From the NCBI RefSeq assembly GCF_000316115.1, contig NZ_JH993797.1, positions 6,421,961-6,485,960 on the forward strand: a stretch of 64,000 nucleotides of DNA, read 5' to 3'. Positions within the stretch are counted from its first letter, which is position 1, and each line of letters begins with the position of its first letter. Shown here in pieces: positions 50,714 to 60,315 of the stretch. The notes below the pieces were generated by a model. It was not told where the DNA came from, did no database searches, and was given only the letters and a program-made list of their open reading frames with translations. This stretch comes from Leptolyngbya sp. PCC 7375 (lineage in GTDB: Bacteria; Cyanobacteriota; Cyanobacteriia; Phormidesmidales; Phormidesmidaceae). The translations under genes and the position numbers were made by a program.

Positions 50714-52975
50714 ATGCGCTTTTCGCCGACTCTATTGGCTTGTTGCACCGTTGCGACATTGTTTGGGTTGCCCGTACTCGCAGTCGATGCGGCTGATGTA
50801 GTGGAGGCTGCCACAGCGGATGCTATGGCGGATGATGCCACAGCTAATGCTGCGGTTGATCAATCAGAGCTAGCCTCAACAGAGGTTTTGCCTCAGCAGC
50901 AAACAGTAACTGCCTCTGAAACCTCTGAGGATGTGGCTGTTGAGTTACCCGTGGCCGCAGCCGAATCGACTGATAGCGCTACCTTATTGGTTCAAGAATC
51001 TGAAGAAACTCCCGAAGACACGTTAGATCGCCTTTTAGACGGCATTAATAATCAACCCTCTGAACCAGCCGAACCCGTTGAGGCCGCGCCAGAACCTGAG
51101 GATACGCCACAGACTGAGAGTCCTGAGAGTCCTGAGAGTCCAACACCCGATGAAGAGGTTGTGGAAGAGGAGCCCGCAGACGAAGAAGTTCAGGTGCTTG
51201 TGGCTGAGCTAGATGTCATTACCCTGGACGGTAGTCCCCTCGCTCCAGAACTTGAAGACATTGTCTATCAGGCAATCACCCTGCGTCCTGGTCGTACAGC
51301 CACCCGTAGCCAGCTGCAAGAAGACATTAACAACGTCTTTGCCACGGGCTTTTTTGCCAATGTTAGGGCCAGACCCGAGGATACTGATTTGGGGGTGCGG
51401 GTTACCTTTGGGGTACAACCCAACCCAGTACTAACCGGTGTAGATGTGCGCACTGACGCTGAAACAGCAAGTGTATTGCCGGATGAGAAAATTGATGAAA
51501 TCTTTGGCGATCAATATGGCAAAATCCTCAATCTGATTGATTTCCAAGACGGTATTTTAGAACTTAACGAGTGGTACCGTGACCAGGGATATGTACTGGC
51601 TCAGGTGACGGCAGCTCCCCAGGTTTCAGACGATGGTGTGGCCACCCTGATCGTTGCTGAGGGTGTGATTGAATCTATCGAAGTTCGCTACATTGATGCG
51701 GATGGTAATAGCGTTGATGCAGAGGGAGAACCCATCGACGGTAGAACCCGCCCGTTTATCGTTACCCGAGAATTCGAAACCCAGCCCGGTGATGTTTTCC
51801 GGCAGGACAGAATCCAGTCGGATCTGCAGCGAGTCTTTGGTCTAGGGATTTTTGATGATGTCCGTCTCTCGCTGGACCCTGGTGATGACGATCCTCGCAA
51901 AGTCAAGGTGGTCGTCAATGTTGATGAAGGCAATACAGGAGCTGTCGGTGCTGCCGTTGGCTTTAACCTCAGTGGCGATGTCTTTGGTAGTGTCAGCTAT
52001 CAGCAGGACAACCTGGGCGGTAATAATCAGACGCTGCGCACCGAAGTACAGCTAAGTGAACGCGAGCTGTTGTTTGATGTCAGTTTTACGGATCCTTGGA
52101 TTGCTGGAGACCCACATCGTACGTCCTACACGGTGAATGGCTTTAACCGCCGCTCAATTTCTCTCATCTTTGACGGGGGGGACACCGATGTTGATCTGCC
52201 TAATGGGGATACTCCTCGGGTCAATCGTTTGGGTGGGGGTGTCACCTTTGGACGTCCTTTAGATAACGGTTGGAGTGGTTCAGTTGGTCTGGAATATCAG
52301 CGTATTTCCATTCGAGATAGCGATGGCGATTTATCTCCTGAAGACCAGTTTGGTAACGATCTAAGCTTTAGTGGCGATGGTCGTGATGATCTCTTGAGTA
52401 TTCCCATCGGCTTTGTTTGGGACCAGCGTAATAACCCCTTAGCTCCCACTAGTGGGAGTTTGCTGCGGCTTGGTTCAGAGCAGACTATTCCGGTTGGTCA
52501 AGGCACAATTTTCTTTAATCGATTACGGGCTAGCTATAGTCGCTATGTGCCGGTTAATTTCATCAAATTGGGTGATGGTCCCCAAACCATTGCCTTTAAT
52601 GTGCAAGGGGGAACCGTGCTTGGTGACTTGCCTCCCTATGAAGCATTCTCTCTCGGGGGAACCAACTCAGTGCGCGGGTTTGATGAGGGCGATTTAGGGA
52701 GTGGTCGTTCTTTTGTGCAGGCAACTGCTGAATATCGCTTCCCATTGTTCACGTCTTTTCTCGGCGGTGCTTTGTTTGTTGACTATGGTACTGACCTGGG
52801 GTCAGGGGATAATGTCCCTGGTGATCCGGCGATTATTCGTGATAAGCCTGGAGATGGCTTTGGCTACGGTGCCGGTATCCGAGTGCAAACACCTTTAGGC
52901 GCGCTCAGGCTTGACTATGGCTTAGGTGACGGCGGTGATGGTCGCATTCACTTTGGGATTGGAGAACGCTTCTAA
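50714..52975 (+). CDS. bamA: Outer-membrane protein assembly factor BamA (Omp85 family)
   Basis: BamA inserts beta-barrel proteins into the outer membrane. The 753-residue precursor has a signal peptide (MRFSPTLLACCTVATLFGLP, cleavage near VDA-A). A long acidic Pro/Glu-rich linker of about 130 residues follows, as is usual for cyanobacterial Omp85. POTRA domains come next, for example VLVAELDVITLDGSPLAPEL and DVFRQDRIQSDLQRVFGLGI. The C-terminal 16-strand barrel shows SLGGTNSVRGFDEGDLGSGR (the conserved VRGF/Y loop 6 motif) and a terminal aromatic (RIHFGIGERF). Its stop overlaps the lpxC start by one base (TAATG), tying it to the lipid A genes. Confidence 0.92.
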   Translation: MRFSPTLLACCTVATLFGLPVLAVDAADVVEAATADAMADDATANAAVDQSELASTEVLPQQQTVTASETSEDVAVELPVAAAESTDSATLLVQESEETPEDTLDRLLDGINNQPSEPAEPVEAAPEPEDTPQTESPESPESPTPDEEVVEEEPADEEVQVLVAELDVITLDGSPLAPELEDIVYQAITLRPGRTATRSQLQEDINNVFATGFFANVRARPEDTDLGVRVTFGVQPNPVLTGVDVRTDAETASVLPDEKIDEIFGDQYGKILNLIDFQDGILELNEWYRDQGYVLAQVTAAPQVSDDGVATLIVAEGVIESIEVRYIDADGNSVDAEGEPIDGRTRPFIVTREFETQPGDVFRQDRIQSDLQRVFGLGIFDDVRLSLDPGDDDPRKVKVVVNVDEGNTGAVGAAVGFNLSGDVFGSVSYQQDNLGGNNQTLRTEVQLSERELLFDVSFTDPWIAGDPHRTSYTVNGFNRRSISLIFDGGDTDVDLPNGDTPRVNRLGGGVTFGRPLDNGWSGSVGLEYQRISIRDSDGDLSPEDQFGNDLSFSGDGRDDLLSIPIGFVWDQRNNPLAPTSGSLLRLGSEQTIPVGQGTIFFNRLRASYSRYVPVNFIKLGDGPQTIAFNVQGGTVLGDLPPYEAFSLGGTNSVRGFDEGDLGSGRSFVQATAEYRFPLFTSFLGGALFVDYGTDLGSGDNVPGDPAIIRDKPGDGFGYGAGIRVQTPLGALRLDYGLGDGGDGRIHFGIGERF

Positions 52976-53838
52976 TGACAGAGGGAGCAGGCATGCAACA
53001 TACTTTGGCTGCTCCGGTTACCGCTACGGGAGTGGGGCTACATTTAGGGCAGATAACCCATGTAACGGTGTTGCCTGCCGCTGCTAATACGGGTCGTCAT
53101 TTTGTTCGCACAGATGCGGGTGCTGAATTGATTCCAGCTGATGTCTCAGCTGTGAGTCAAACGCGTCTTTCAACACAGTTGGGTAGCCCTGAAGGGCCAT
53201 ATGTGCGCACCGTGGAGCATTTATTGGCAGCACTGTGGGCTGCCGACGTGGACAATGCTCGTATTGAAATTGACGGTCCAGAAGTGCCTCTCATGGACGG
53301 GTCCTCACTTGATTGGAGTCGTCTTGTGCAATCGGTGGGAACGGTAGAACAAGAGTCCCCACGCAGCTGTGGAATACTCTCTGAGCCCGTTATTGTGCGG
53401 GATGGGGATGCCTATGTGATGGCGTTGCCCGCCTCAGCGCTTCGTTTTAGCTATGGCATTGACTTTCCGGTGTCTGCCATTGGTAATCAGTGGCATAGTT
53501 GGTCTCCCACCGCTGGAGACTTTGCTGAGCTGGTGGCTCCGGCCCGTACCTTTGCCATGGCCCATCAAATTGACGGTTTGCGATCGCAAGGTCTGATCAA
53601 AGGCGGCAGTCTTGAAAACGCCCTAGTTTGTGATGAAGAGGGCTGGCTTAATCCCCCGCTGCGATTTGCAAATGAACCGGCACGTCATAAACTTTTAGAC
53701 TTAGTAGGGGATCTCAGTTTATTAGGTGTTCTCCCTACGATGCATGTGACAGCTTATCGAGCTAGTCATAGTCTGCACGTGCAGCTAGCTCGTCAGTTGG
53801 CCGCTATCTGTTTGGCAGAAACATCGGCTCCCGCTTAG
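52975..53838 (+). CDS. lpxC: UDP-3-O-acyl-N-acetylglucosamine deacetylase LpxC
   Basis: LpxC performs the committed zinc-dependent deacetylation of lipid A synthesis. The 287-residue protein shows the zinc and catalytic motifs in order: TVEHLLAALWAADVDNARIE (Glu/His, about residues 81-84), PEVPLMDGSSLDW, RHKLLDLVGDLSLLG (His/Asp about 231-235) and ASHSLHVQLARQLA. The start ATG at 52975 overlaps the bamA stop; a second ATG seven codons later (MQHTLAAPVTATGVGLHLGQ) is an alternative. fabZ, lpxA and lpxB follow, so it is part of one envelope-biogenesis operon. Confidence 0.93.
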   Translation: MTEGAGMQHTLAAPVTATGVGLHLGQITHVTVLPAAANTGRHFVRTDAGAELIPADVSAVSQTRLSTQLGSPEGPYVRTVEHLLAALWAADVDNARIEIDGPEVPLMDGSSLDWSRLVQSVGTVEQESPRSCGILSEPVIVRDGDAYVMALPASALRFSYGIDFPVSAIGNQWHSWSPTAGDFAELVAPARTFAMAHQIDGLRSQGLIKGGSLENALVCDEEGWLNPPLRFANEPARHKLLDLVGDLSLLGVLPTMHVTAYRASHSLHVQLARQLAAICLAETSAPA

Positions 53839-53875
53839 CCGAGAACACCTACGCCGTTGCTGTTCAAAAACGTCT

Positions 53876-54385
53876 ATGGCCACCACCGTTATTAAAGATA
53901 AAGCTCATCCTACCAATCAGGAATCTCAACCGACTGCCGACGAGAATCCTACCCCTATTACCCTTAATCTAGAGCAGATTCAAGCGTTGTTACCCCATCG
54001 CTATCCGTTTGCCCTGGTTGATCGCATCATCGACTATGTTCCTGGCAAACATGCAGTTGGTTTAAAAAATGTCACGTTCAATGAACCCCATTTCCAAGGA
54101 CACTTTCCGGGGCGTCCTATTATGCCAGGGGTCCTGATTGTTGAAGCCATGGCTCAGGTGGGCGGTATTGTACTGACCCAAATGCCTGGTGTGAATGGCT
54201 TATGTATGTTTGCTGGTATCGATAAAGTTCGGTTTCGGCGACCAGTTGTGCCAGGTGACCAGCTGGTTATCACAACAGAGTTGCTTAGCGTGCGCGGGCT
54301 AAAATTCGGCAAAATGCAGGCTAAGGCTGAAGTTGATGGTCAACTGGTGTGCGAAGGTACCCTGATGTTTTCTGTGGTGGAATAA
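53876..54385 (+). CDS. fabZ: 3-hydroxyacyl-ACP dehydratase FabZ
   Basis: FabZ dehydrates beta-hydroxyacyl-ACP in fatty acid synthesis, competing with LpxA for hydroxyacyl-ACP. The 169-residue hot-dog protein has a nonconserved N-terminal 35-residue extension. It then shows LLPHRYPFALVDRIIDY (catalytic His in PHRYPF) and GHFPGRPIMPGVLIVEAMAQ (catalytic Glu and the tunnel motif). The ATG at 53876 is the first in frame. lpxC ends 37 bases before it and lpxA begins 11 bases after it. Confidence 0.93.
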   Translation: MATTVIKDKAHPTNQESQPTADENPTPITLNLEQIQALLPHRYPFALVDRIIDYVPGKHAVGLKNVTFNEPHFQGHFPGRPIMPGVLIVEAMAQVGGIVLTQMPGVNGLCMFAGIDKVRFRRPVVPGDQLVITTELLSVRGLKFGKMQAKAEVDGQLVCEGTLMFSVVE

Positions 54386-54395
54386 CAAATAACCA

Positions 54396-55220
54396 ATGTT
54401 CCCAACTGCTCTGATTCATCCCACGGCGGTCATTCATCCGAGGGCCCAGGTCCACTCCAGTGTGAAAGTGGGCCCCTACGCTGTTATCGGGGAAAAAGTC
54501 AGTGTTGGTAAAGACACCGAAATTGGTCCCCATGTGGTACTGGATGGTCACACCGAAATTGGCCAGCGCAATCGCATTTTTACTGGAGCTGCTATTGGTT
54601 TAGAGCCTCAGGACCTCAAGTATGACGGTTCTGAGAGCTTGGTTTCCATCGGCGACGATAACAACATTCGTGAATATGTCACCATCAATCGACCCACTCG
54701 ATTTGGTGAAATTACCCGTTTAGGCAATGGCAATCTTTTGATGGCCTATGTGCACATAGCACATAACTGCCTTATTCAAGACAGCGTTATCATTGCAAAT
54801 TCGGTGGCACTGGCCGGTCACGTTCACATTGAATCTAATGTCCGCATCAGCGGTCTTGTTGGCATTCATCAATTTGTTCACATTGGTCGCCATGCCATGG
54901 TTGGTGGCATGAGTCGGATTGAGCGCGATGTGCCTCCCTACATGATGGTGGAAGGCAATCCATCAAGGGTAAGGGGACTCAATCAGGTCGGTCTGAAGCG
55001 ATCAGGCATTGGCGATCTAGAATCTGGGCGTGTATACGATGGTCTCAAACAGGCCTATCGTTTGCTTTATCGCTCGGGGCTCACATTTAGCGAGGCTCTC
55101 AATAAATTGGACTCTGTTGCTAACAACGAGTATGTGCAACATCTCCATAGATTCTTAGTGGCTTCCCAAGGCGACAGCCGACGAGGTGTTATTCCAGGAC
55201 GGCATATCTCACGCAAATAA
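54396..55220 (+). CDS. lpxA: UDP-N-acetylglucosamine O-acyltransferase LpxA
   Basis: LpxA transfers a hydroxyacyl chain from ACP to UDP-GlcNAc, the first step of lipid A synthesis. The 274-residue protein is a left-handed beta-helix of hexapeptide repeats (VIHPRAQVHSSVKVGPYAVI and onward). It contains the catalytic His in AYVHIAHNCLIQDSVIIANS and the helix-capping region GLVGIHQFVHIGRHAMVGG. The C-terminal helical domain (LKQAYRLLYRSGLTFSEALN) is present. It is packed 11 bases after fabZ, and lpxB follows 42 bases later. Confidence 0.94.
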   Translation: MFPTALIHPTAVIHPRAQVHSSVKVGPYAVIGEKVSVGKDTEIGPHVVLDGHTEIGQRNRIFTGAAIGLEPQDLKYDGSESLVSIGDDNNIREYVTINRPTRFGEITRLGNGNLLMAYVHIAHNCLIQDSVIIANSVALAGHVHIESNVRISGLVGIHQFVHIGRHAMVGGMSRIERDVPPYMMVEGNPSRVRGLNQVGLKRSGIGDLESGRVYDGLKQAYRLLYRSGLTFSEALNKLDSVANNEYVQHLHRFLVASQGDSRRGVIPGRHISRK

Positions 55221-55261
55221 GGTTCTGGCCTTAAAGCTTCGGTGCTACAACCGGTCTTAGC

Positions 55262-56521
55262 ATGCAGCATAACGACGATACTGACACCAACATTCCCGTT
55301 GCCGTGAGACGTGCTCCTGCGTCCCCTGTTCGGGTGTTTATTCACACTGGGGAAGTCTCTGGTGATTTACAAGGAGCGTTGCTGGTGGAGGGGCTTAAAC
55401 GCCAAGCTGCTCAGCAGGGCATTGAGGTGGAAATCAGTGCCATGGGGGGAGACCGCATGGCTGCTGCTGGGGCGAAACTGATTGGTAATACGGTGCCTGT
55501 GAGCTCTATCGGCATTTTTGAAGCCTTACCCCATGCTTGGGCAGCGCTTAAAATGCAGCGCCAGGCTAAGCAGCATTTACTGGAATCGCCCCCCGATGTA
55601 GTCGTGTTGATTGACTACATGGGACCTAATGTCGCCATTGGGCAGTTCATTCGTCGACAGTTTCCTACGGTGCCGATCACCTATTTCATTGCACCACAGC
55701 TGTGGGTCTGGGCCATGATGCCGAGCGATACTGAGAAGATCTTGTCTATTTCTGATCGGGTTTTGGCCATCTTTCCAGGCGAAGCTCGCTACTATCGTGA
55801 AAAAGGTGGCCAGGTCTCTTGGGTGGGTCATCCCCTGTTGGATAAATTTGCCGACTATCATCCAGCGTCTGAAAAACAACAGGCTCGTCAACAGTTGGGG
55901 GTAGCTGACTCTGATTGTGTTGTTACCCTGTTGCCCGCTTCACGCCCCCAGGAGTTAACCTATGTGCTGCCGATCATGTTGACGGCGGCTCAGCAGATTC
56001 AGACCCAAATCCCTCAGATCAAGTTTTTAATCCCGCTGGCTCGGGAGGCCTTTCGTTCAAGGCTAGAAGCGGCCCTGAAAGAGTATGGTTTGAAAGGACA
56101 GGTTGTGGCTCAGCAAGAACAGGCCCTGGCCATTGCCGCCGCCGATTTAGCCATTGCTAAGTCAGGCACCGCTAACCTGGAGATCGCCTTGATGGAAGTC
56201 CCTCAGGTGGTGATGTATCGGCTTAATCGTTTAACTGCCTGGGTGGCGGAGTTTGTGCTTAAATTTTCGGTGACCTACGTTTCACCTGTAAATCTGGTTA
56301 ATATGGAGCCGATTGTGCCAGAGTTTGTGCAGTGGGATGCCAAACCTGACACCATTAGCCAAATGGCGCTAAATCTACTGAACAATCCGGATCAGCGTCA
56401 AAAAATGGTGGAGGGCTACAGGACAATGCGAAAGCATTTGGGCTCCGTGGGAGTTTGCGATCGCGCCGCCAACGAAATTCTAGACTTGGCCACTGGCAAG
56501 GCAGCTTGTGCTAAAAGATAG
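55262..56521 (+). CDS. lpxB: Lipid-A-disaccharide synthase LpxB
   Basis: LpxB joins lipid X and UDP-diacylglucosamine into the lipid A disaccharide. The 419-residue protein starts with a hydrophilic 23-residue extension before VRVFIHTGEVSGDLQGALLV, the family GEVSGD motif. It continues with VVLIDYMGPNVAIGQF, ITYFIAPQLWVWA, VSWVGHPLLDKFADY and the C-terminal GTB-fold nucleotide region LAIAKSGTANLEIALMEVPQ. All are typical LpxB elements. An exbB gene follows 60 bases downstream. Confidence 0.94.
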   Translation: MQHNDDTDTNIPVAVRRAPASPVRVFIHTGEVSGDLQGALLVEGLKRQAAQQGIEVEISAMGGDRMAAAGAKLIGNTVPVSSIGIFEALPHAWAALKMQRQAKQHLLESPPDVVVLIDYMGPNVAIGQFIRRQFPTVPITYFIAPQLWVWAMMPSDTEKILSISDRVLAIFPGEARYYREKGGQVSWVGHPLLDKFADYHPASEKQQARQQLGVADSDCVVTLLPASRPQELTYVLPIMLTAAQQIQTQIPQIKFLIPLAREAFRSRLEAALKEYGLKGQVVAQQEQALAIAAADLAIAKSGTANLEIALMEVPQVVMYRLNRLTAWVAEFVLKFSVTYVSPVNLVNMEPIVPEFVQWDAKPDTISQMALNLLNNPDQRQKMVEGYRTMRKHLGSVGVCDRAANEILDLATGKAACAKR

Positions 56522-56581
56522 TGGCCGATCTGGGACCCGAGCAGGTAACATGCGTCTGAGAAAGCGTAGGGGAGAAAACGA

Positions 56582-57247
56582 GTGAACATTACTGAATTAT
56601 TTGCCAGAGGTGGGATAGCCATGTGGCCCCTGCTAGTCCTATCAGTAATTGCCCTCGGCACAATTATTGAGCGTATTTGGTTTTGGTCGCGCATCATTAC
56701 CCGCGAACGGGAGATCGCCGGTCGTGTGCTCGAAGCCGCCCGGCGAGAATGGACTGCCGCCACTGAAATTGCTCAACGGGCCCACCGTTTGCCCATGGGG
56801 CGTTTTCTCTATGCTGCCCTGAAGCTCAAAGACCAAGATCCTGAAGTGTTTCGTCTGGCCCTAGAAACGGCTGCCAATGAAGAATTAGCCGCTATGCGTC
56901 GAGGCGATAAGGTGCTAGAACTCGTTATCGCTGTTTCTCCAATGTTGGGGTTGTTAGGTACCGTTTTAGGTTTGATGAATTCCCTTGGGTCGCTCAATCT
57001 CAATGATTTGGCTATTGGTAGTGCAACGAGTGGTGCGGCTGAAGGTATTGGTCAGTCCTTGATCACCACGGCTACTGGATTGATTATTGCCATTGTTAGC
57101 CTGATGTTTTATCGCCTCTTTCAAGGTTTGGTGTTTGGTCAAGCCAAAGTCTTTCGCCAGTCCGGTAGCGAGCTAGAGTTACTTTACCGTCAGGCCTGGT
57201 CCCTAAGCGGGGGTAAGCCCAGCGAACTGGGTGCTTCAGTTAATTAA
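56582..57247 (+). CDS. exbB: ExbB/TolQ/MotA-family proton channel protein
   Basis: The 221-residue inner-membrane protein has the ExbB layout: helix 1 near the N terminus (GIAMWPLLVLSVIALGTIIE, residues 10-29) and a large cytoplasmic helical region. Two further helices follow with VISPMLGLLGTVLGLMNSLG (here preceded by IAV) and GIGQSLITTATGLIIAIVSL, which form the pentameric channel. It starts at a GTG at 56582 with GGGGAG seven to twelve bases upstream. exbD follows after 140 bases. The pair should power TonB-type transport, and its position after the lipid A genes ties it to the envelope. Tol or MotA-type use is also possible. Confidence 0.87.
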   Translation: MNITELFARGGIAMWPLLVLSVIALGTIIERIWFWSRIITREREIAGRVLEAARREWTAATEIAQRAHRLPMGRFLYAALKLKDQDPEVFRLALETAANEELAAMRRGDKVLELVIAVSPMLGLLGTVLGLMNSLGSLNLNDLAIGSATSGAAEGIGQSLITTATGLIIAIVSLMFYRLFQGLVFGQAKVFRQSGSELELLYRQAWSLSGGKPSELGASVN

Positions 57248-57387
57248 GGTGGAATAGGTTTTGAACTTTGAATGTTGAATTTTCAGTTCTGAACCTGTGG
57301 CTTGGGTCGTTCTGATAACACAGCAATCACCTCAAAACTATTCTTCTCCCCTCCCATCCAATCTCCCCCAACCCCCTGAGCATCGCC

Positions 57388-58026
57388 ATGAAACTAGACC
57401 TAGACGATCAACAAAACGGCATTGTCATCGAACTACTTCCCCTAGTCGATGTTGTCTTTTGTATTCTGACCTTCTTTATTTTGGCGGCAGTGGGTAGCCG
57501 CCAACAGGCGATTAGTTTAGATCTGCCCAATGCGAATACCGGGTCGGCATTACCGCCTGCGGCCTTAACCACTGGTCGCGATCGCTTATATGTGAGTGTT
57601 GATCCCATTGGCCGCATATATCTTGACCAAGACCCCATTTTGGAACAGAACCTCTTGGGGCTTGTGGGTGATTTTTATGCAGGTAACCCGGAGGGGATTG
57701 TGGTGCTGTATGCAGCCAAAGACTCTCGTTATGACGATGTTGTGCGAGTGCTAGACATCCTGCGGACGGTGGGGGGAAACCGTGTGGCTCTGGCAACGTT
57801 ACCGCCAGGTACGCAGTCGTCACAAGATACATTGCCCGGTGAACTACCGGCTGATATTCAAGACTTAATCAACGGTTCAGACTCCAGTCTGCCAGGAAGT
57901 GAATTACCCAGCGATCCCCTGAATCCATCCACCACTACGCCCATCCCAACAACACCGGGCAGTTCATTGCCGGACAGCTCACTCACTCCCAGCAGCCCAT
58001 CTCCTTTGCCAACCGACGACGAATAA
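57388..58026 (+). CDS. exbD: ExbD/TolR-family protein with long Pro/Ser-rich tail
   Basis: The 212-residue protein has the ExbD membrane helix with the essential Asp (ELLPLVDVVFCILTFFILAA, residues about 12-31). A periplasmic domain follows (ISLDLPNANTG to the VVRVLDILRTVGGNRVAL segment, to about residue 135). Unlike most ExbD proteins it then carries a 75-residue tail rich in Pro, Ser, Thr and Asp. The tail may span or bind the cell wall; that is inference. It pairs with the exbB 140 bases upstream. It ends 92 bases before the convergent enolase gene. Confidence 0.86.
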   Translation: MKLDLDDQQNGIVIELLPLVDVVFCILTFFILAAVGSRQQAISLDLPNANTGSALPPAALTTGRDRLYVSVDPIGRIYLDQDPILEQNLLGLVGDFYAGNPEGIVVLYAAKDSRYDDVVRVLDILRTVGGNRVALATLPPGTQSSQDTLPGELPADIQDLINGSDSSLPGSELPSDPLNPSTTTPIPTTPGSSLPDSSLTPSSPSPLPTDDE

Positions 58027-58064
58027 CCCTCAAAACGTTTACTCTCACAATTTCTTAAGGAGAA

Positions 58065-58089
58065 CCCACAACGGTTACCCCGTTGTGGG
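58065..58089. terminator. Shared hairpin between convergent exbD and eno
   Basis: CCCACAACGG (58065-58074) and CCGTTGTGGG (58080-58089) pair perfectly around TTACC, midway between the two convergent stops. No strong T-run is present on either side, so it is a probable but unproven two-way terminator. Confidence 0.55.
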
Positions 58090-58118
58090 CTCGAAACAAT
58101 CAGTTTCCCGAAGAGACA

Positions 58119-59411
58119 TTAACCCTGACCGGGGCCCATGCCAACGGCACCAGCATAGACGGCTTGTTCTGCTAGCTCATCCTCAATGCGTAGCAGACGA
58201 TTGTATTTTGCAACCCGCTCACTACGGCATAGGGAACCTGTTTTAATTTGGCCTGCACGGGTAGCCACTGCCAAATCAGCAATAGTTGTATCTTCAGTCT
58301 CACCAGAACGGTGGCTAATCACCGATGTCAGCTTGTTGCGAGTCGCCAAGTCGATGGCTTCCAAAGTTTCAGTCAACGAGCCAATCTGGTTTAACTTGAT
58401 CAAGATGGAGTTAGCCGCTCCCTGATCAATGCCCTTTTGCAAGCGGGTGGGGTTAGTCACAAACAAATCATCGCCCACTAGCTGTACCCGATTACCCATC
58501 TTTGTGGTTAGCGCTTTCCAGCTATCCCAGTCCTCCTCATGGAGACCATCCTCAATGGACACAATGGGGTATTGACTGGCTAGCTTATCGAGATACTCGA
58601 TGGTCTCCGCTGGAGAGTGGGCCTTCCCATCAAAGGTGTACTTACCATCCTTATAGAATTCGCTGGCAGCTACATCCAAAGCCAAGGAAATTTGTTCACC
58701 CGGCTTGTACCCTGCTGACTCAATGGCAGCGATCAAAATTTCTAGCGCTTCTTGATTTGAACCCAGATTAGGGGCAAAACCACCTTCATCCCCAACACCG
58801 CCAAGCAAACCTTTTTGATCTAAAACTTTGCTCAAACTAGCAAAAACTTCTGCACCCCAACGCAGAGCTTCTTTAAAGCTGCTAGCACCGCTGGGCACAA
58901 TCATGAATTCTTGAATGTCTACATTATTATTGGCGTGGGCTCCACCATTGATCACATTCATCAGGGGAACGGGGAGTACGTTGGCTAATGGTCCACCCAG
59001 ATACCGGTAGAGCGGTAGTCCCAATGCTTGAGCCGCCGCTTTCGCATTGGCCAAAGATACAGCCAGAATAGCGTTGGCACCTAAATTTGCCTTATTGTCT
59101 GAGCCATCCAGGGCAATCATGGTGCGATCAATGACCATCTGATCTAAAGCATCTAGACCCATCAGCTCACGAGCAATGGTTTCATGCACATTGTTGACCG
59201 CTTTGAGCACCCCCTTACCCCCGTAGCGAGTATCACCATCTCTGAGTTCGTGGGCTTCAAAGGTGCCTGTGGATGCCCCACTAGGGACTTGGGCGAGGCC
59301 CATTGCACCCACCGATAAATAAACTTCAGCCTCAATCGTGGGGCGACCCCGAGAGTCCAAGATTTCGCGGGCGCGAATCTCTTCAATAGTGGTTTCGAGT
59401 AGGTCAATCAT
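58119..59411 (-). CDS. eno: Enolase (phosphopyruvate hydratase)
   Basis: Enolase interconverts 2-phosphoglycerate and phosphoenolpyruvate. The 430-residue protein has the family motifs: REILDSRGRPTIEAEVYLS at the start, SGASTGTFEAHELRDGD (catalytic loop), MIVPSGASSFKEALRWGAEV, the metal-binding SIEDGLHEEDWDSWKALT and VGDDLFVTNP, the catalytic lysine segment LIKLNQIGSLTETLEA, and SHRSGETEDTTIADLAVATR. The frame is open one codon earlier to a TTG (59414); the ATG at 59411 is preferred. It is convergent with exbD and is followed upstream by a divergent glyoxalase gene. Confidence 0.96.
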   Translation of the reverse strand: MIDLLETTIEEIRAREILDSRGRPTIEAEVYLSVGAMGLAQVPSGASTGTFEAHELRDGDTRYGGKGVLKAVNNVHETIARELMGLDALDQMVIDRTMIALDGSDNKANLGANAILAVSLANAKAAAQALGLPLYRYLGGPLANVLPVPLMNVINGGAHANNNVDIQEFMIVPSGASSFKEALRWGAEVFASLSKVLDQKGLLGGVGDEGGFAPNLGSNQEALEILIAAIESAGYKPGEQISLALDVAASEFYKDGKYTFDGKAHSPAETIEYLDKLASQYPIVSIEDGLHEEDWDSWKALTTKMGNRVQLVGDDLFVTNPTRLQKGIDQGAANSILIKLNQIGSLTETLEAIDLATRNKLTSVISHRSGETEDTTIADLAVATRAGQIKTGSLCRSERVAKYNRLLRIEDELAEQAVYAGAVGMGPGQG

Positions 59412-59679
59412 CAAATCTACGCTTCCTTGTGGATTAACTACGGTTAAACGATGGGGGTGTAGGACTCACTGGTCATTATGTGCAATCTTTCAATGCCGAT
59501 GGCGGCTGAACGATTGCACGATAAACAAGCATACGGTGCTATCCTGCATCAACGATAGGGTTGCAGAGCAAAAATGTAAGGAAAAGCACATCAATCTGCC
59601 TAGATATACCGGTCTAGGCCATCATAGAAACTAACCAACGCTAGGATTAGAACCAACTGAGCTTAAGGAAAGAAAGGCC

Positions 59680-60105
59680 ATGCGTTTATTGCATACAATG
59701 TTGCGGGTTGGCAATTTAGAGAAATCCCTGCAATTCTATTGCGATGTTTTAGGTATGACCCTACTGCGCCAGAAGGACTACCCAGGTGGTAAGTTTACCC
59801 TTGCGTTTGTGGGCTATGGCGATGAAAGCGATCATACCGTCATCGAGCTCACCCATAACTGGGGCGTAGAGTCCTACGATCTCGGTGAAGGGTATGGCCA
59901 TATCGCCCTTGGGGTAGACGATATTTATCAGACCTGCGAAGCGATCAAAGCACGGGGCGGGCAAGTCGTTCGTGAGCCTGGGCCGATGAAGCATGGTTCA
60001 ACCGTGATTGCTTTTGTGACTGACCCTGATGGCTATAAGGTTGAGTTGATTCAGCTGAAGCAAGAGGCTGAGACTGAGGTGCCAACGGCAGCGGCAACGG
60101 TTTGA
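59680..60105 (+). CDS. gloA: Lactoylglutathione lyase (glyoxalase I)
   Basis: Glyoxalase I isomerises the hemithioacetal of methylglyoxal and glutathione to lactoylglutathione. The 141-residue protein has the metal ligands in their usual places: His5 in MRLLHTMLRV, Glu56 in HTVIELTHNWG, His74 in GYGHIALGVDD and Glu122 in GYKVELIQL. It also has YCDVLGMTLLR. The short length is that of nickel-type bacterial GloA. A 15-residue Glu/Thr/Ala-rich tail follows. AAGGAA lies upstream of the ATG. It is divergent from eno and lies 210 bases before clpB. Confidence 0.94.
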   Translation: MRLLHTMLRVGNLEKSLQFYCDVLGMTLLRQKDYPGGKFTLAFVGYGDESDHTVIELTHNWGVESYDLGEGYGHIALGVDDIYQTCEAIKARGGQVVREPGPMKHGSTVIAFVTDPDGYKVELIQLKQEAETEVPTAAATV

Positions 60106-60315
60106 TGTAGAGCGGGGATCGGGAATAGGCCGTGGGGAATGGGGGGGAACCCACTATCAGGTTGAACTACGGCTCCATTAGTTTGAGACTTGCGGGCTTT
60201 CTCGCTGCCCCCTACTGCCTAGCTCAGCGCCCCCCACTGCCCCAGCGCAGCGAACGCCCCCCACCCCCAATTGATATACTGATTACTCGTTTCCCTGCCG
60301 AACCATTTAGACCCC

